Below, one piece after another: positions 27,653-35,861 of a DNA stretch of 64,000 bases. The notes below the pieces were generated by a model. That model did no database searches. It was not told where the DNA came from and saw nothing but the letters and a program-made list of their open reading frames with translations. A program made the translations under genes and the position numbers. Source of the DNA: CAKZML01 sp963823435 (GTDB taxonomy: Bacteria > Pseudomonadota > Gammaproteobacteria > Steroidobacterales > BM003); NCBI GenBank assembly GCA_963823435.1, contig CAWGLN010000001.1, positions 620,001-684,000 on the forward strand, in the 5' to 3' direction. Within the stretch, counting starts at the first letter, position 1; the number at the start of each line of letters is the position of its first letter.

Positions 27653-28941
27653 TGTCGGAGAGTACTTCAGCCGGCCCCGAGCCACGTCGTTGGCAGGAAA
27701 TCCTCCTGAATCGACGCATGCTTACCTGTATTTTCCAGGGCTTCTCCTCGGGTCTTCCTCTGTATGTGCTGATCCAGTTGGTGCCTGCGTGGTTGCGCAG
27801 CGAAGGCATAGACCTGGCCACCATCGGTTTGTTCAACCTGGTCATGCTGCCCTACACCTGGAAATTCCTCTGGGCCCCCCTGATGGACCGCTATCACCTT
27901 CCCTTCCTGGGCAGGCGGCGCGGCTGGACTCTGCTCACCCAGGTATTGCTGCTCGGAAGCATCGGTATGCTGGGAACGGTAAATCCCGGCAGCAATCTTC
28001 AGGCAGCCATGTACCTGGTGTTTGCCGTATCCCTGTTCAGTGCCAGCCAGGATATCGTGCTCGACGCCTACCGTCGGGAATTGCTCGCAGATGACGAACT
28101 GGGTACCGGCAACTCCCTGTTCATCAACGCCTACCGCCTGTCCTCCTTGGTACCGGGCTCTCTGGCCCTGATCCTGTCTGATTTCATACCCTGGGAAGCC
28201 GTGTACTGGATCGTCGCGGTCTTCATGCTGGTCGGAATCGTCACCACCGCAATCGTCGCGGAGACTGGCGCAAATGCCCTGGCCCCCGCCAGCCTGCGCC
28301 AGGCGGTGGTCGAGCCCTTTGTCGAGTTCTTTCAACGCGGCGGCATACGCAGCGCCCTCGCCATCCTGACGTTTATGTTGCTCTATAAATTGGGCGACAA
28401 CATGGCCACGGCGCTGTCCACACCGTTCTACCTGGACCTGGGCTTCAGTCGCACCGAGATTGGAACCGTCGCCAAGTTTGCCGCCTTGTGGGCCTCGATT
28501 GCCGGCACGCTACTGGGTGGCCTGGCCATGCTCAGGCTATCGATCAATCGCGCCCTGTGGATTTTTGGCGTCGTGCAAATCGTGTCCATCCTGGGGTTTG
28601 CGGTCCTGGCCCACGTAGGTCACGACATTTACCTGTTATTTACCGTGGTTAGTTTCGAATACCTGGGCGTGGGCCTGGGCACAGTAGCCCTGACCGCGTT
28701 TATCGCCAGGCAAACCAGCATCCGGTTTACCGCCACCCAGTTCGCCCTGCTTACCAGTCTTACCGCCATACCAAGAACCGTAGCTAACGCCAGTACCGGT
28801 TTCATCGTCGAGGCAATGGGCTATTTCGACTTTTTCCTGGTTTGCACGGCAGTAGCCTTGCCGGGCCTGGTCTTGCTGGCCTGGGTGGCGCCCTGGTCCG
28901 GAAACACGCCCCTCAGCTCCACTCGCCCTCATAATCCATAA
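27652..28941 (+). CDS. ampG: AmpG-like muropeptide permease (MFS)
   Basis: Inner-membrane transporter of the major facilitator superfamily, AmpG type, which imports anhydro-muropeptides for cell-wall recycling. ATG 27652 overlaps the preceding stop (TGATG); 429 residues with 12 predicted membrane segments. Family marks: QGFSSGLPLYVLIQLVPAWL in the first helix, YTWKFLWAPLMDRYHLPFLG with GRRRGW, SASQDIVLDAYRRELL, then the second half from RSALAILTFMLLYKLGDNM. Two serine hydrolases of the beta-lactamase fold lie 17 kb away, but no ampR- or ampC-like pair is beside it. Its 3' end overlaps the convergent exonuclease gene by 29 bases. Confidence 0.88.
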   Translation: MSESTSAGPEPRRWQEILLNRRMLTCIFQGFSSGLPLYVLIQLVPAWLRSEGIDLATIGLFNLVMLPYTWKFLWAPLMDRYHLPFLGRRRGWTLLTQVLLLGSIGMLGTVNPGSNLQAAMYLVFAVSLFSASQDIVLDAYRRELLADDELGTGNSLFINAYRLSSLVPGSLALILSDFIPWEAVYWIVAVFMLVGIVTTAIVAETGANALAPASLRQAVVEPFVEFFQRGGIRSALAILTFMLLYKLGDNMATALSTPFYLDLGFSRTEIGTVAKFAALWASIAGTLLGGLAMLRLSINRALWIFGVVQIVSILGFAVLAHVGHDIYLLFTVVSFEYLGVGLGTVALTAFIARQTSIRFTATQFALLTSLTAIPRTVANASTGFIVEAMGYFDFFLVCTAVALPGLVLLAWVAPWSGNTPLSSTRPHNP

Positions 28942-29689
28942 CCAGGGGCGCGTGATCGGAAAAGCGCTGATCCTTGTACACGCTGGCCGATAGAACCTTG
29001 TCCGCCAGCCCCGGCGTCACGACCTGGTAGTCAATCCGCCAACCCACGTTCTTGGCCCAGGCCTGGCCCCGGTTCGACCACCAGGTGTATTGATCAGGGT
29101 CGGGATTGACCTTTCGAAACGCATCCACGTAACCCAGATCTTCGAAAAGCGTATCCAGCCAGGCCCGCTCCTCGGGCAAGAACCCGGAGTTCTTTCGATT
29201 GCCCTTCCAGTTCTTCAGGTCAATCTCCTTGTGGGCAATATTCCAGTCGCCGCAAATGATGTACTCGCGACGCTTGCGACGGAGTTTCTGCAAATGGGGT
29301 AAAAACAAATCCAGAAAACGGAACTTGGCATCCTGCCGTATTTCACTGGAGGAACCCGAGGGCAAATACAGCGAGACAACGCTCAGGCCGGCAAACTGGG
29401 CCTCGATATACCGGGCCTCCCGGTCAAATTCATTCCATCCCAGGCCCCGTAGAATCCTGGTCGGCTTTTTACGGCTGAAAATCGCCACACCGCTGTACCC
29501 TTTTTTCTCGGCATCCAGGTAAAAGCAGTGGTAACCCTTGGGGCGAAATGCATCGGCTTCAAGTTGATGTTCCTGTGCCTTGGTCTCCTGGATACAGACC
29601 ACGTCGGCGTCCTGTGCCGCGAGCCAGTCAAAGAACCCCTTGCGCTCGGCGGAGCGTATGCCGTTTACGTTGGCGGTAATTACTCGCAT
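28913..29689 (-). CDS. xthA: Exodeoxyribonuclease III/AP endonuclease
   Basis: Metal-dependent DNA repair nuclease of the ExoIII family, which cuts at abasic sites; 258 residues. The catalytic set is intact: Glu in VCIQETKAQ, Tyr in LYLPSGSSS, Asp and Asn in ICGDWNIAHKEID, and the final Asp-His in RFSDHAPLVMDY. In pseudomonads the ExoIII homologue beside pyrE is the catabolite regulator Crc, which has lost nuclease residues; here the catalytic residues are all kept, so a real nuclease is the better call. ATG 29689 starts RVITANVNGIRSAERKG. It is divergent from pyrE with 125 bases between and convergent with ampG. Confidence 0.88.
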   Translation of the reverse strand: MRVITANVNGIRSAERKGFFDWLAAQDADVVCIQETKAQEHQLEADAFRPKGYHCFYLDAEKKGYSGVAIFSRKKPTRILRGLGWNEFDREARYIEAQFAGLSVVSLYLPSGSSSEIRQDAKFRFLDLFLPHLQKLRRKRREYIICGDWNIAHKEIDLKNWKGNRKNSGFLPEERAWLDTLFEDLGYVDAFRKVNPDPDQYTWWSNRGQAWAKNVGWRIDYQVVTPGLADKVLSASVYKDQRFSDHAPLVMDYEGEWS

Positions 29690-29814
29690 GAATGGACTGC
29701 CCTCAAAAGCCCGACATCCTACCTGAGTTTTTCGATCAGGATAAAAACCGGCAGGGAAAATACGGTTCAGTGGTGACCGGGATTAGTGGATAATGCCCGC
29801 CAGGAGGACCCGCA

Positions 29815-30456
29815 ATGCAAGCCTACAAGAAAGAATTTCTCGACCTGGCCCTGGAGCTGGGAGTCCTGCGCTTTGGCGAATTCACGCTCAAATCGGGCAG
29901 AAAAAGCCCGTACTTCTTCAATGCCGGTCTGTTTAACACCGGCCGGGCGCTGGACAGCCTGGGACGCTATTACGCCAGGGCCATCGCGGAATCGGGTCAG
30001 AAATTTGACATGCTTTTTGGGCCTGCCTACAAGGGCATCCCGCTGGCGGCGCTAACCGCAGCAGCGCTGTACCGGGAACACGGTATGAATGTGCCCTACG
30101 CGTTCAACCGCAAGGAAGCCAAGGCCCATGGTGAGGGCGGCAACCTCGTGGGCGCCCCTCTCATGGGCCGGGTCCTGATCGTGGACGACGTAATCACGGC
30201 CGGCACCGCAATTCGCGAATCCGTTGAGCTGATACGGGCGAACGGCGCCACGGCGGCCGGGGTGGCGATTGCTTTGGACCGGCAGGAGCGGGGCCAGGGC
30301 GAGCTTTCTGCAGTGCAGGAAGCCGAAGCGGATTTGGGTCTCACGGTCACCCGTATCGTGGGCCTTTCGGACCTGGTAGGTTACCTGCAGGGTGACGACG
30401 ACCGTGAGGCGCAACTGCGATCCGTGACCGCCTATCGGGAACGCTACGGCATATAG
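29815..30456 (+). CDS. pyrE: Orotate phosphoribosyltransferase
   Basis: Pyrimidine biosynthesis enzyme that joins orotate and PRPP to orotidine 5'-phosphate; 213 residues, the normal length. Visible motifs are FGEFTLKSGRKSPYFFNAG, LFGPAYKGIPLAA, the dimer-loop NRKEAKAHGEGG, and the PRPP-binding VLIVDDVITAGTAIRE. ATG 29815 follows AGGAGGACCCGC. The neighbourhood (dut, coaBC, radC, rpmB, rpmG, mutM) is the usual gammaproteobacterial block. No attenuator-like leader is visible, although pyrE is attenuated in enteric bacteria. Confidence 0.96.
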   Translation: MQAYKKEFLDLALELGVLRFGEFTLKSGRKSPYFFNAGLFNTGRALDSLGRYYARAIAESGQKFDMLFGPAYKGIPLAALTAAALYREHGMNVPYAFNRKEAKAHGEGGNLVGAPLMGRVLIVDDVITAGTAIRESVELIRANGATAAGVAIALDRQERGQGELSAVQEAEADLGLTVTRIVGLSDLVGYLQGDDDREAQLRSVTAYRERYGI

Positions 30457-30560
30457 ACCGAACCTGGCCGGCCGCCAGAGGGCGGCAATGACGTGACGTA
30501 CGGCACAGTTTGGAATCTTTCCAACAGAAACAATTGGCATTCTTGTGCTATAAGTGAGCC

Positions 30561-31172
30561 GTGAAAAAACTCCTGATTTCAATCTGCTGGCTGGCAGCCG
30601 CGCTTTTCAGCGCGACCGGGCATGCTGAGCTATTCAAATGGGTGGATAAAGACGGCGTCGTCCACTACGGCGACCGCATTCCGCCCGAGTACACCAATGA
30701 CCCGCACGAGCGTTTCAACCAGGGTGGCGTCAAGATTGGTACAGACGAAGGCGAACTGAGCAAGGAAGAAGTAGCCGCCAGGGCCGAGCAGGACCTCATT
30801 GACAAGCGGGGTCTCGCCTACGACGAGCAACTGCTCAAGTCTTACGAGCGCGTGTCCGACATAGAGCGCTTGCGGGAAGCACGCCTGGCTGATCTGAAAC
30901 AGCAGGACGACCTGGCCCAGAATTATTTGCTAGGCCTGCAGAAACGCCAGAAGAACCTTGAAATCGAGGCTCAGCGGTATAACTACCCCTATGACCCGCT
31001 GTCAGAAAAACCTCCGGTCCCGGACAACCTGACCCGCGAGTTGATGGATACCGCAGCCAACGTGGAGAAGTACCGCGAGGTGCTGGCGAGACGAATTCGC
31101 ATGCGCGAAGAATTGGTCGCCAACTTCAACCGGGATATTGAGCGTTTCCAGGAACTGAAATCAAAACGCTAG
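30561..31172 (+). CDS. Exported DUF4124-domain protein with coiled coil
   Basis: Periplasmic protein of about 203 residues. The start is GTG 30561, and an extended -10 (TGCTATAAG, 30547-30554) ends only 6 bases before it, so the message may be leaderless. A signal peptide (KKLLISICWLAAALFSATGHA) is followed by the DUF4124 motif LFKWVDKDGVVHYGDRIPP, residues about 23-42. The rest is strongly charged and helical, with likely coiled coils from residue 70 to 200 (ERVSDIERLREARLADLKQQ). DUF4124 proteins are common in Gammaproteobacteria, but their role is not known. It stands where E. coli has slmA, between pyrE and dut. Confidence 0.85.
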   Translation: MKKLLISICWLAAALFSATGHAELFKWVDKDGVVHYGDRIPPEYTNDPHERFNQGGVKIGTDEGELSKEEVAARAEQDLIDKRGLAYDEQLLKSYERVSDIERLREARLADLKQQDDLAQNYLLGLQKRQKNLEIEAQRYNYPYDPLSEKPPVPDNLTRELMDTAANVEKYREVLARRIRMREELVANFNRDIERFQELKSKR

Positions 31173-31183
31173 GCTGACGCCGG

Positions 31184-31639
31184 CTATTGCTTGCCGGTAG
31201 AGCCAAAACCGCCGGCACCGCGATTGCTGTCGGTAAACTCCTCAACCACATCGAACCGGGCCTGCACCACTGGCAGGATGACCATTTGGGCGATCCGGTC
31301 ACCGGGCTCGATAGTGAAGGGATGGGAACTGCGGTTCCAGCAGGAGACGAACACCTGGCCCTGGTAATCCGAATCGATCAACCCGGTAAGATTACCCAGG
31401 ACAATGCCATGCTTGTGGCCAAGTCCGGACCTGGGCAGCAACACTGCAGCCAGCCCCGGATCATCAATGTGAATGGCCAGGCCAGTAGGAATGAGCTCGG
31501 TCTGACCCGGTTCCAGCACCAGGGTTTTCTCCAGACAGGCCCTGAGGTCCATGCCCGCCGAGCCGGACGTGGCGTAATCGGGCAGAGGAAATTCCTTCCC
31601 CAGGCGGCGATCGAGAATTTTCAGCTGGATATTTTGCAT
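31184..31639 (-). CDS. dut: Deoxyuridine 5'-triphosphate nucleotidohydrolase
   Basis: Homotrimeric dUTPase, which hydrolyses dUTP to dUMP and pyrophosphate and keeps uracil out of DNA; 151 residues. All five motifs are seen: SAGMDLRA; PRSGLGHKHG; GNLTGLIDSDYQG; RIAQMVILP; and the C-terminal flexible arm RGAGGFGSTGK. ATG 31639 is downstream of coaBC by 37 bases on the same strand, so the two are probably one operon, as in E. coli. It is convergent with the DUF4124 gene, with 11 bases between stops. Confidence 0.96.
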   Translation of the reverse strand: MQNIQLKILDRRLGKEFPLPDYATSGSAGMDLRACLEKTLVLEPGQTELIPTGLAIHIDDPGLAAVLLPRSGLGHKHGIVLGNLTGLIDSDYQGQVFVSCWNRSSHPFTIEPGDRIAQMVILPVVQARFDVVEEFTDSNRGAGGFGSTGKQ

Positions 31640-31676
31640 TGACAGTCAGGCCTTTCGAAGATCAAAAACTAAAATT

Positions 31677-32888
31677 TCAGGCAGCTGCGGGACGGAACCG
31701 GCTGGCGATCAGTTTCAGCAGCAAACGCGCCAGGTCTATCTTGGCGCCGCTGCCCAGGCTCTGTTCACCCTCCGCCCAGTAGGCCGTCAGCGTATTGTCA
31801 TCCTGGTCAAACCCTTTACCCTGACCCACCAGGTTGGCGGCGATCATGTCCAGGCCCTTGCTGCTCAACTTGCCCCGGGCATATTCCTCGAGCTTCTCGG
31901 TCTCGGCGGCAAAACCGACGGTATATGGACGCTGGCCGGCGGGTAATGCCGACACCGAGGCGAGGATATCCGGGTTGCGGACCAACTCCAGCGACATGTG
32001 ATCCCGGGTCTTCTTTATCTTGTGCTCGGCCGGGCTTGCCATCCGGTAGTCGGACACTGCCGCCGCACCAATGAAAATGTCCACGCCGTCGAGATTCCCC
32101 TGTACCGCCTCGAGCATTTGCACGGCAGTTTCCACCTCCAGGCGCCGCACGCCCGAGGGTGTGGGCAGGTGGACCGGGCCGGTCACCAGCGTCACGGCAG
32201 CACCCATACGTGCCGCCGTCTCGGCCAGCGCAAAACCCATTTTCCCGGAACTGCGATTGCTAATGTAACGAACCGGATCAACAGGCTCACGCGTGGGACC
32301 CGCGGTTATCATCACTGACAGGCCGGCAAGGGGACCTGCTTCGCCGCTCATGCCCATGACCGCCTCGGCGATATCCTGGGGCTCGAGCATACGCCCGGCG
32401 CCGGTTTCGCCACAGGCCTGGTCGCCTTCGCCCGGACCCAGGATCTGCACCCCGCGAGCACGTAATTTCTCCACGTTGGCCTGGGTGGCGGGATTTGCCC
32501 ACATCTGGCGATTCATCGCCGGAGCCAGCACCAGGGGCGCCTCGGTTGCCAGGCACACGGTACTGAGCAAGTCACCGGCCAGCCCGGCCGCGAGCTTGGA
32601 AATAGTGTCAGCCGTGGCTGGGGCTATCAACACCAGGTCGGCCCAGCGCGCCAGTTCAATGTGCCCCATGGACCCTTCGGCCGCCTCGTCCCACAGGTCT
32701 GTGCGTACAGGTCGACCGGACACGGCCTGGAAGGTCATGGGGGTAATAAATTGTTGTGCTCCCCGGGACATCACGACCTGCACGTCGGCGCCCCGCTCCC
32801 GCAGCCGTCGAACCAGGTCCGGGGCCTTGTAGGCGGCGATTCCACCGGTAACGCCAAGCAATATATTTTTGGGTATCAACGCGCTCAT
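31677..32888 (-). CDS. coaBC: Bifunctional phosphopantothenoylcysteine decarboxylase/phosphopantothenate-cysteine ligase
   Basis: Two-domain enzyme of coenzyme A synthesis, 403 residues. The N-terminal flavin domain (CoaC) has GVTGGIAAYK, the active-site region GHIELARWAD and VLAPAMNRQMW with the catalytic Asn, and the Cys in GEGDQACGETGAGRM. The C-terminal domain (CoaB) has ITAGPTREPVDPVRYISNRS, GAAAVSDYR and KIKKTRD, used for CTP binding. The start ATG 32888 gives the conserved N-terminus SALIPKNILLGVTGGIAAYK; an upstream start would add 11 unrelated residues. Divergent from radC, operon with dut. Confidence 0.95.
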   Translation of the reverse strand: MSALIPKNILLGVTGGIAAYKAPDLVRRLRERGADVQVVMSRGAQQFITPMTFQAVSGRPVRTDLWDEAAEGSMGHIELARWADLVLIAPATADTISKLAAGLAGDLLSTVCLATEAPLVLAPAMNRQMWANPATQANVEKLRARGVQILGPGEGDQACGETGAGRMLEPQDIAEAVMGMSGEAGPLAGLSVMITAGPTREPVDPVRYISNRSSGKMGFALAETAARMGAAVTLVTGPVHLPTPSGVRRLEVETAVQMLEAVQGNLDGVDIFIGAAAVSDYRMASPAEHKIKKTRDHMSLELVRNPDILASVSALPAGQRPYTVGFAAETEKLEEYARGKLSSKGLDMIAANLVGQGKGFDQDDNTLTAYWAEGEQSLGSGAKIDLARLLLKLIASRFRPAAA

Positions 32889-33020
32889 TGGGACTCTCTC
32901 CGAGGCCCCGCAGCATACCACGAACGATTGCCCAGAAAGAGACGTTGCCAGCCAACGCCACGGGTTTCACTCTGCACTTGTCAGCCACCCCGGGTGGCGC
33001 CAAATCGGGAAACATCAACC

Positions 33021-33695
33021 ATGGCCATACGCAACTGGCCTGAACAGGAACGTCCACGGGAAAAGCTTCTGCGCCGGGGCCCGGAAGGGCTGTCGGACGC
33101 CGAATTGCTGGCAGTCCTGCTGGGCAGCGGCCCCAGCGGCACCAGTGCTGTGGCGCTTGGACGAGCGTTGCTGTCGCATTTTGACGGATTGAGACAACTG
33201 ATGTCCGCCGACCGGCGTGAGGTCTGCCAGGTGACGGGTATGGGACCGGCCCGCTTTGCCAGCCTGCGCGCCGCGGTTGAGTTAAGCCGCAGGCATCACC
33301 TTGAGCAATTGCAACGGGGCCCCGCGCTGAGCGACCCGGCGGATGCCGGAGATTTTCTGCAAGCCTGCCTGCGCGACCTGGGCCACGAACTCTTCGTCTG
33401 CCTGTTCCTGGACAACCGCCACCGGGTTATCTGCTATGAACCCCTGTTCCGCGGCACCATAGACGGGGCCACCGTTCACCCCCGGGAAGTGGTGCGCCAG
33501 GCCCTGGCCTGCGATGCCGCAGCGGTGATCCTGGCTCATAATCACCCCTCCGGTGTGGCGGAACCCAGTGACGCGGACTGCCGCATCACCCGCAGACTGG
33601 CCGACGCGCTCTCGCTGGTCGATATCCGGGTGCTTGATCACCTCATTGTGGGGGATGGAGATTGCGTGTCGCTGGCCCAAAGAGGCTTAATCTAG
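33021..33695 (+). CDS. radC: RadC/JAB-domain DNA repair-associated protein
   Basis: RadC family protein, 224 residues, with an N-terminal helix-hairpin-helix part (SDAELLAVLLGSGPSGTSA, then VCQVTGMGPARFASLRA) and a C-terminal JAB/MPN metalloprotease fold. The metal site is complete: HPREVVR, LAHNHPSGVAEPSDAD with the H-x-H...D ligands, and an upstream Glu in the first strand region. ATG 33021 is used because the conserved start AIRNWPEQERPREKLL follows it. The biochemical role of RadC is still unclear; it is probably not a classic repair enzyme. Gene order with coaBC upstream (divergent) and rpmB downstream is conserved. Confidence 0.92.
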   Translation: MAIRNWPEQERPREKLLRRGPEGLSDAELLAVLLGSGPSGTSAVALGRALLSHFDGLRQLMSADRREVCQVTGMGPARFASLRAAVELSRRHHLEQLQRGPALSDPADAGDFLQACLRDLGHELFVCLFLDNRHRVICYEPLFRGTIDGATVHPREVVRQALACDAAAVILAHNHPSGVAEPSDADCRITRRLADALSLVDIRVLDHLIVGDGDCVSLAQRGLI

Positions 33696-33855
33696 AGCAA
33701 CTTGAACCTTGCATAAGCTCCCGGGGCGCATTTAAAACACTAGGGTTCCGCTTTGAGTACACGGGCCAGCCGGCTCTTTTGCGACGGGCGCTTTGAATCC
33801 GGGCCTTTTCGCTCACGATCGGCCAAGGCCCGAATAAATCAGGGACCCCTAAAAC

Positions 33856-33884
33856 TTGCGTTCAGGCCGCTCCGCTGGTATAAA
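33856..33884 (+). promoter_or_regulatory. Sigma-70-type promoter for rpmB-rpmG
   Basis: TTGCGT (33856-33861), a 17-base spacer and TATAAA (33879-33884). The expected transcript starts near 33891 and gives a leader of about 65 bases before the rpmB ATG. Confidence 0.75.
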
Positions 33885-33956
33885 GTTCGGCTTCCTGCGT
33901 CCGGGAAACGGATGCTATGCAAACGCATTGATCGAGATTTAACAGGGAATAGGGTC

Positions 33957-34193
33957 ATGTCCAGAGTCTGTCAGATAACCGGAAAGAGTCCGATGAGCGG
34001 CAACAACGTGTCGCACGCCAAAAACAGGACGCGTCGGCGCTTTTTGCCGAATCTGCACACCCATCGCCTGTGGGTGGAGAGTGAGAAGCGTTTCGTAAAG
34101 CTGCGGATAACCCCCGCTGGCCTGCGTAATATCGACAAGCACGGCATAGACAAAATCCTTGCCGATCTGCGTGCCAACGGCCTGAAGATTTAA
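33957..34193 (+). CDS. rpmB: 50S ribosomal protein L28
   Basis: Ribosomal protein bL28, 78 residues, basic. The start ATG 33957 gives SRVCQITGKSPMSGNNVSHA, the universal L28 N-terminus; AACAGGGAATAGGG lies upstream. The rest (NRTRRRFLPNLHTHRLWVES, then FVKLRITPAGLRNIDKHGID) is highly conserved. It lacks the Cys pairs of zinc-binding L28 forms, so it is the zinc-independent type apart from one Cys at residue 5. Followed by rpmG after 25 bases, as is usual. Confidence 0.97.
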   Translation: MSRVCQITGKSPMSGNNVSHAKNRTRRRFLPNLHTHRLWVESEKRFVKLRITPAGLRNIDKHGIDKILADLRANGLKI

Positions 34194-34218
34194 CCCCACC
34201 CTCTGAAGGAGTATCAAC

Positions 34219-34374
34219 ATGCGTGACAAAATTCGCCTGGTGTCCTCGGAAGGTACCGGACACTTCTACACCACCACCAAGAACAAGCGCCTTCACCCTG
34301 AAAAGGTGGAAGTGAAGAAATTCGACCCCAAGGCTCGCAAGCACACGATCTACAAGGAAGCCAAGATCAAGTAA
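34219..34374 (+). CDS. rpmG: 50S ribosomal protein L33
   Basis: Ribosomal protein bL33, 51 residues: it starts RDKIRLVSSEGTGHFYTTTK and ends RKHTIYKEAKIK. GAAGGAG lies 7 bases before ATG 34219. There is no Cys in the protein, so it is the zinc-independent form. It is the second gene of the rpmB-rpmG operon, and a strong terminator follows 28 bases after the stop. Confidence 0.97.
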   Translation: MRDKIRLVSSEGTGHFYTTTKNKRLHPEKVEVKKFDPKARKHTIYKEAKIK

Positions 34375-34401
34375 GCGACCAAATCCGGTTCGGATTTCCA
34401 G

Positions 34402-34428
34402 AAAAACCCGCCGGCTGGCGGGTTTTTT
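34402..34428 (+). terminator. Rho-independent terminator of rpmB-rpmG
   Basis: AACCCGCC-GGCT-GGCGGGTT with the T-run TTTTTT at 34423-34428, 28 bases past the rpmG stop. Confidence 0.92.
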
Positions 34429-34443
34429 GTGGGCGGGCTATTC

Positions 34444-34488
34444 AGGGAAACTCCGATCTGTGCGTGGACTTGCATCCTGGCCCGGCAA
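34444..34488 (-). mobile_element. Single end of the MITE-like element upstream of mutM
   Basis: AGGGAAACTCCGATCTG, then GTGGACTTGCATCCTGG, matches the outer end of the copy at 62566 (AGGGAGTCTCCGATCTG, CTGGACTTGTATC). Only about 45 bases remain. It lies between the rpmG terminator and the mutM start, where the mutM promoter must also be. Confidence 0.5.
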
Positions 34489-34507
34489 CCGGGTATATGA
34501 TGCGCCC

Positions 34508-35324
34508 ATGCCAGAATTGCCCGAAGTCGAAACCACCTGCCGCGGCCTCAGCCCCCACCTCCTGGGCAGACGGGTCACGGCAGTCAGCGTACGCAAACGC
34601 CAATTGCGCTGGCCCATCCCCAGGAGCCTGGCGGCAAACCTGACGGGGCAGGAAATACTGTCGGTGACACGACGGGCCAAGTACCTGTTGATAGCTACCA
34701 GTACGGGCACCCTGATATCACATTTGGGTATGACCGGTTCCTACCGTATCGTCAGGACCGGGCATCCTGCCGGCAAGCATGACCATGTGGATGTCGCCCT
34801 GGATTCGGGATGGGTGTTGCGCTACAACGACCCCCGTCGCTTCGGCTGCCTGCTCTGGACCCGGAGCGACCCCTTGCAGCACAAATTACTGGCTTCATTG
34901 GGACCTGAGCCGCTGGAGGCTGACTTCCATGGGGACTACCTGTACCGGGCAGCGCGCGGTCGCAAGGCCAGCGTAAAGCCCTTCCTGATGGACGCCCATG
35001 TCGTGGTCGGCGTGGGAAATATCTACGCCAGCGAGGCCTTGCACCGGGCAGGCATACACCCGCGTCGCCCGGCCGGCAGGATCGGTCTGGCACGTATGCG
35101 AACAGCTGGTGGAGAAAGTCCAGGATGTGCTATCCGAGGCCATCGCGGCCGGCGGCACCACGCTCAAGGATTTTATTCGGGAGGACGGGCAACCGGGTTA
35201 TTTTGCACAATCTCTGCTGGTGTATGGCCGGGCTGGCCTTCCCTGTCGCGGTTGCGGAGCCCCAGTACGCCAGGAAGTCCTGGGGCAGAGGTCCAGCTAT
35301 TTCTGCCCGGTGTGTCAGCGATAG
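34508..35324 (+). CDS. mutM: Formamidopyrimidine-DNA glycosylase, one frameshift
   Basis: Bifunctional DNA glycosylase/AP lyase that removes 8-oxoguanine. The start PELPEVETTCRGL at ATG 34508 keeps the catalytic Pro2 and Glu3. Further marks: VRKRQLRWPIP, ISHLGMTGSYRI with the catalytic Lys region, YNDPRRFGCLLW, and VGVGNIYASEALH. After about 35090 the frame moves by one base and continues with LVEKVQDVLSEAIAAGGTTL, DFIREDGQPGYFAQSL and the zinc finger CRGCGAPVRQEVLGQRSS, ending FCPVCQR, with all four Cys. The joined length of about 272 residues is normal. It follows the rpmB-rpmG terminator, as in E. coli gene order, and repeats follow. Confidence 0.92.
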
Positions 35325-35332
35325 CAGGACCC

Positions 35333-35466
35333 GCAGGGTGCGCTCTGTGCACCGTACAACTAAGGTGCGTGGAACGCACCCTACGTCGAAGTGCCACCCG
35401 GGTTAAAAGCGACCGTGTAGGGTGCACTCTGTGCACCACGCAATACGGTGCGTAGGACGCACCCTA
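35333..35466. repeat. Two hairpin-repeat copies downstream of mutM
   Basis: Copy 1: GCAGGGTGCGCTCTGTGCAC, then GGTGCGTGGAACGCACCCTA. Copy 2 (35417-35466): GTAGGGTGCACTCTGTGCAC, then CGGTGCGTAGGACGCACCC. Each gives two short perfect stems. The second copy touches the start of the MITE-like array. Confidence 0.8.
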
Positions 35467-35468
35467 CG

Positions 35469-35861
35469 GCGAAGATTGGCAACGCAGAAGCTGGGGCTTT
35501 TAGCCGCAAGAGACGAGTTCACGAGTGAATCAGAGGCGACAGGGAGCCTCTGATTTGCTCTGGATGAAGTAGATTGTGAGCGAAAAGACTCAGATTCAAG
35601 ACGCCGATCGCACGTAATAGCCAGCTCGCTCAGATTGGCAACGCAGAAGCTGGGCCTTTTAGCCGCAAGAGACGAGTTCACGAGTGAATCAGAGGCGACA
35701 GGGAGCCTCTGATTTGCTCTGGATGAAGTAGCTTGTGAGCGAAAAGACTCAGATTCAAGACGCCGATCGCACGTAATAGCGAGCTATTGCGAAGATTGGC
35801 AACGCAGAAGCTGGGGCTTTTAGCCGCAAGAGACGAGTTCACGAGTGAATCAGAGGCTCCC
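35469..35861 (+). mobile_element. Tandem array of the MITE-like element (2.4 copies)
   Basis: A right-hand part copy (35469-35537) is followed by two full copies (35542-35696 and 35701-35861) head to tail, joined by GAGGCGACAGGGAGCCTC. The full copies are almost identical. The outer right end GAGGCTCCC abuts TA at 35862-35863. On the minus strand that TA plus the first G of the element form the TAG stop codon of ggt. No open frame or transposase is present. Head-to-tail arrays are unusual for MITEs. Confidence 0.8.

Noticed and set aside
35469..35861. CRISPR array or integron cassettes
   Set aside because: The copies are complete elements with inverted ends and contain no spacers, attC-like sites or reading frames.
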